From assembly GCA_013214715.1 (NCBI GenBank), contig JABSSB010000022.1, positions 1 to 14,825 on the forward strand: DNA of 14,825 nucleotides, given 5' to 3'. Every line of letters starts with the position of its first letter. Positions within the stretch are counted from its first letter, which is position 1. Shown piece by piece: positions 13,748 through 14,825 of this stretch. Source of the DNA: Paracoccaceae bacterium (GTDB lineage: Bacteria; Pseudomonadota; Alphaproteobacteria; Rhodobacterales; Rhodobacteraceae). Below the pieces are notes generated by a model. It was not told the DNA's origin. It made no database searches and saw only the letters and a program-made list of their open reading frames with translations. The position numbers were made by a program, and so were the translations under genes.

Positions 13748-14825
13748 CTTGAAACCTCCATTTCATGGGCCAATGCCTCAAACAACAAGGCCACGGCCTC
13801 TGCGCCCGGATCGTTATGACCCTTCAGGTTTTCCTCAGGAACATAGGCCGCGCGGCCAGCTTTGGCGCGGTGGATCGCGGCTGTGCTATCTGCCCCGACA
13901 CGGGCCGCCGCAGCGGCGGCTCCAATGCCCTTTGGCAAAGCATCCAACGCAGGCGAAAGAGCATCAATCATTGTCCGGTCCCCGACCTGTGCGCCGCCAA
14001 CCTGACCGACGCGGGCCAGACCTTCCGCCAGAGCAGCCTGAACACTTGCGCCATTAGAGCAGGCATCGCCGGTCGCATTGAAATAGATCGCAAGGATCAC
14101 CCCGGACGATCCCCCCATCGTTTGGCTCAACTCATTGCCAAGCGCGGGAAAAAGCTGCGTGAGATCGGCAAGCGGCATGCGGTCAAGGCTCGATTTCAGC
14201 GCCCGCGCTGCCGTTGCCAATGTGCTGCCTGTATCGCCGTCGCCGGATTTGGCGTCCAGTGTATTCAACGCCGTTTCGGACGAGATCAGCAGATCGGCCA
14301 CATTTTCGATGATGGCACGGGTTTTCGGGTTCTCAGAGGGGATCGGTTCAATCGGGCTCAGACCGTCAGGGAGGCCGACGACGGGCGGCTCGACCATCGT
14401 CATTATTCCCGGCCATGCGGCAAGCGGAACCGGTTCTGCCAGGGCCGCCTTTTCAGCGGCGGTAACCTCCATGATCGAGACGGAAAAGCCATGCATGTCC
14501 AGAGATGTCATCAAAAGGGCCGGTCCAACCAGATGCTGCGCCAAACCCGACCGTGCAAGTGCATGCGTCAGCACTGACATTTCCAACGGCGTTGTCGAGC
14601 CGAGATTGTTCATGATGGCCACCACCTCGCCCCCGGCACGCCCCTTGAGCTTCTCCACGACCGTGCTCATTGCCCCCATCGCGGTTGAGAAATCGACCTG
14701 TTCGATGCCGGGTTCACCGTGGATGCCAAGACCCAGTTCGGCTTTCCCTTCGCCAATGCGCGCCTCTTTCAGGGACCCTGGGACGGTACATGTATCAAGG
14801 CTCATACCTATTGAGGCAACCTTGC
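13744..14825 (-). CDS. Dihydroxyacetone kinase-family protein (DAK1 C-terminal half plus DAK2), 5' end outside window
   Basis: The frame is open to the window edge, reading KVASIG before the ATG at 14805, and that reading continues the DAK1 fold, so the ATG is internal. Of the visible 359 residues, 1-145 are the end of the DhaK-type domain. GLGIHGEPG at 31-39 contains His35, the residue that binds the ketose covalently, and MNNLGSTTP and TSLDMHGFS follow. After a Pro-rich linker (145-168), the DhaL-type ATP domain shows LDAKSGDGDTGS at 189-200 (Asp190, Asp195 and Asp197, the Mg-ADP ligands), GGSSG at 237-241, GDRTMIDAL at 281-289 and GRAAYVPEE at 323-331. Fusion of both halves marks the ATP-dependent single-chain type of about 550-590 residues. 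It phosphorylates dihydroxyacetone or a related ketose such as erythrulose. It is first of the visible operon genes, and its TGA overlaps the lacI start. Confidence 0.92.
   Translation of the reverse strand, partial: KVASIGMSLDTCTVPGSLKEARIGEGKAELGLGIHGEPGIEQVDFSTAMGAMSTVVEKLKGRAGGEVVAIMNNLGSTTPLEMSVLTHALARSGLAQHLVGPALLMTSLDMHGFSVSIMEVTAAEKAALAEPVPLAAWPGIMTMVEPPVVGLPDGLSPIEPIPSENPKTRAIIENVADLLISSETALNTLDAKSGDGDTGSTLATAARALKSSLDRMPLADLTQLFPALGNELSQTMGGSSGVILAIYFNATGDACSNGASVQAALAEGLARVGQVGGAQVGDRTMIDALSPALDALPKGIGAAAAAARVGADSTAAIHRAKAGRAAYVPEENLKGHNDPGAEAVALLFEALAHEMEVSS
13755..13759 (-). promoter_or_regulatory. Ribosome-binding site supporting the CTG start of the LacI-family gene
   Basis: GGAGG on the minus strand lies inside the last codons of the kinase gene, 7 bases before the CTG at 13747. 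It decides in favour of the CTG start over the GTG at 13690, which has no such site. Confidence 0.55.

Noticed and set aside
14803..14805. ATG as the start of the dihydroxyacetone kinase-family gene
   Set aside because: The frame stays open to the window edge with DAK1-like residues, and half of the DAK1 domain would be missing.
1..14825. CRISPR array, toxin-antitoxin pair or defence system
   Set aside because: No regularly spaced repeats of 20-40 bases and no frames with recognisable nuclease, toxin or defence motifs were seen on either strand.

Overview
The window is GC-rich chromosomal DNA, most likely from an alphaproteobacterium of the Rhodobacterales (Roseobacter/Paracoccus type). The grounds are the gene repertoire, the tRNA promoter style and the IS5-type transposase relic; this is inference from gene content, with no phylogeny run. 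It splits into three blocks.

Left block (1-7100) is metabolic. A probable minus-strand operon runs from a D-2-hydroxyacid dehydrogenase (4454-3468) through a periplasmic gamma-glutamyltransferase (3371-1590) to an FAD-dependent D-lactate/2-hydroxyacid dehydrogenase (1565-168). Divergent from it is a small exported SH3-domain protein (4605-5108). That gene converges on, and overlaps the stop codon of, a class I haloalkane dehalogenase (6016-5105), which is in turn divergent from a zinc-free NADPH:quinone-type oxidoreductase (6107-7099).

Middle block (7194-10486) is a small integrated element. An intact tRNA-Gln(TTG) gene with its own promoter is followed by a 3 kb segment. At the far end of that segment, 15 bases of the tRNA 3' end are repeated exactly (7253-7267 and 10282-10296). 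The only clear gene inside is a soluble hybrid sensor histidine kinase (7750-10071) that is visibly richer in A+T than its neighbours. This is the layout of a tRNA-targeted genomic island that has lost, or never carried, its integrase. A frameshifted 3' relic of an IS5-family transposase lies between the distal repeat and the next operon and runs up to that operon's last stop codon.

Right block (10483-14825) is a tightly packed minus-strand carbohydrate operon. It starts beyond the right edge with a single-chain dihydroxyacetone-kinase-family kinase (5' end missing). Then come a LacI-family regulator that appears to start at a CTG codon overlapping the kinase stop, a sugar-phosphate isomerase/epimerase-like TIM-barrel protein, and a Gfo/Idh/MocA dehydrogenase. 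Together they suggest oxidation, isomerisation and phosphorylation of a ketose or polyol under local LacI control. The substrate cannot be read from the sequence.

No CRISPR array, rRNA gene, replication origin or intact transposase or integrase was seen.
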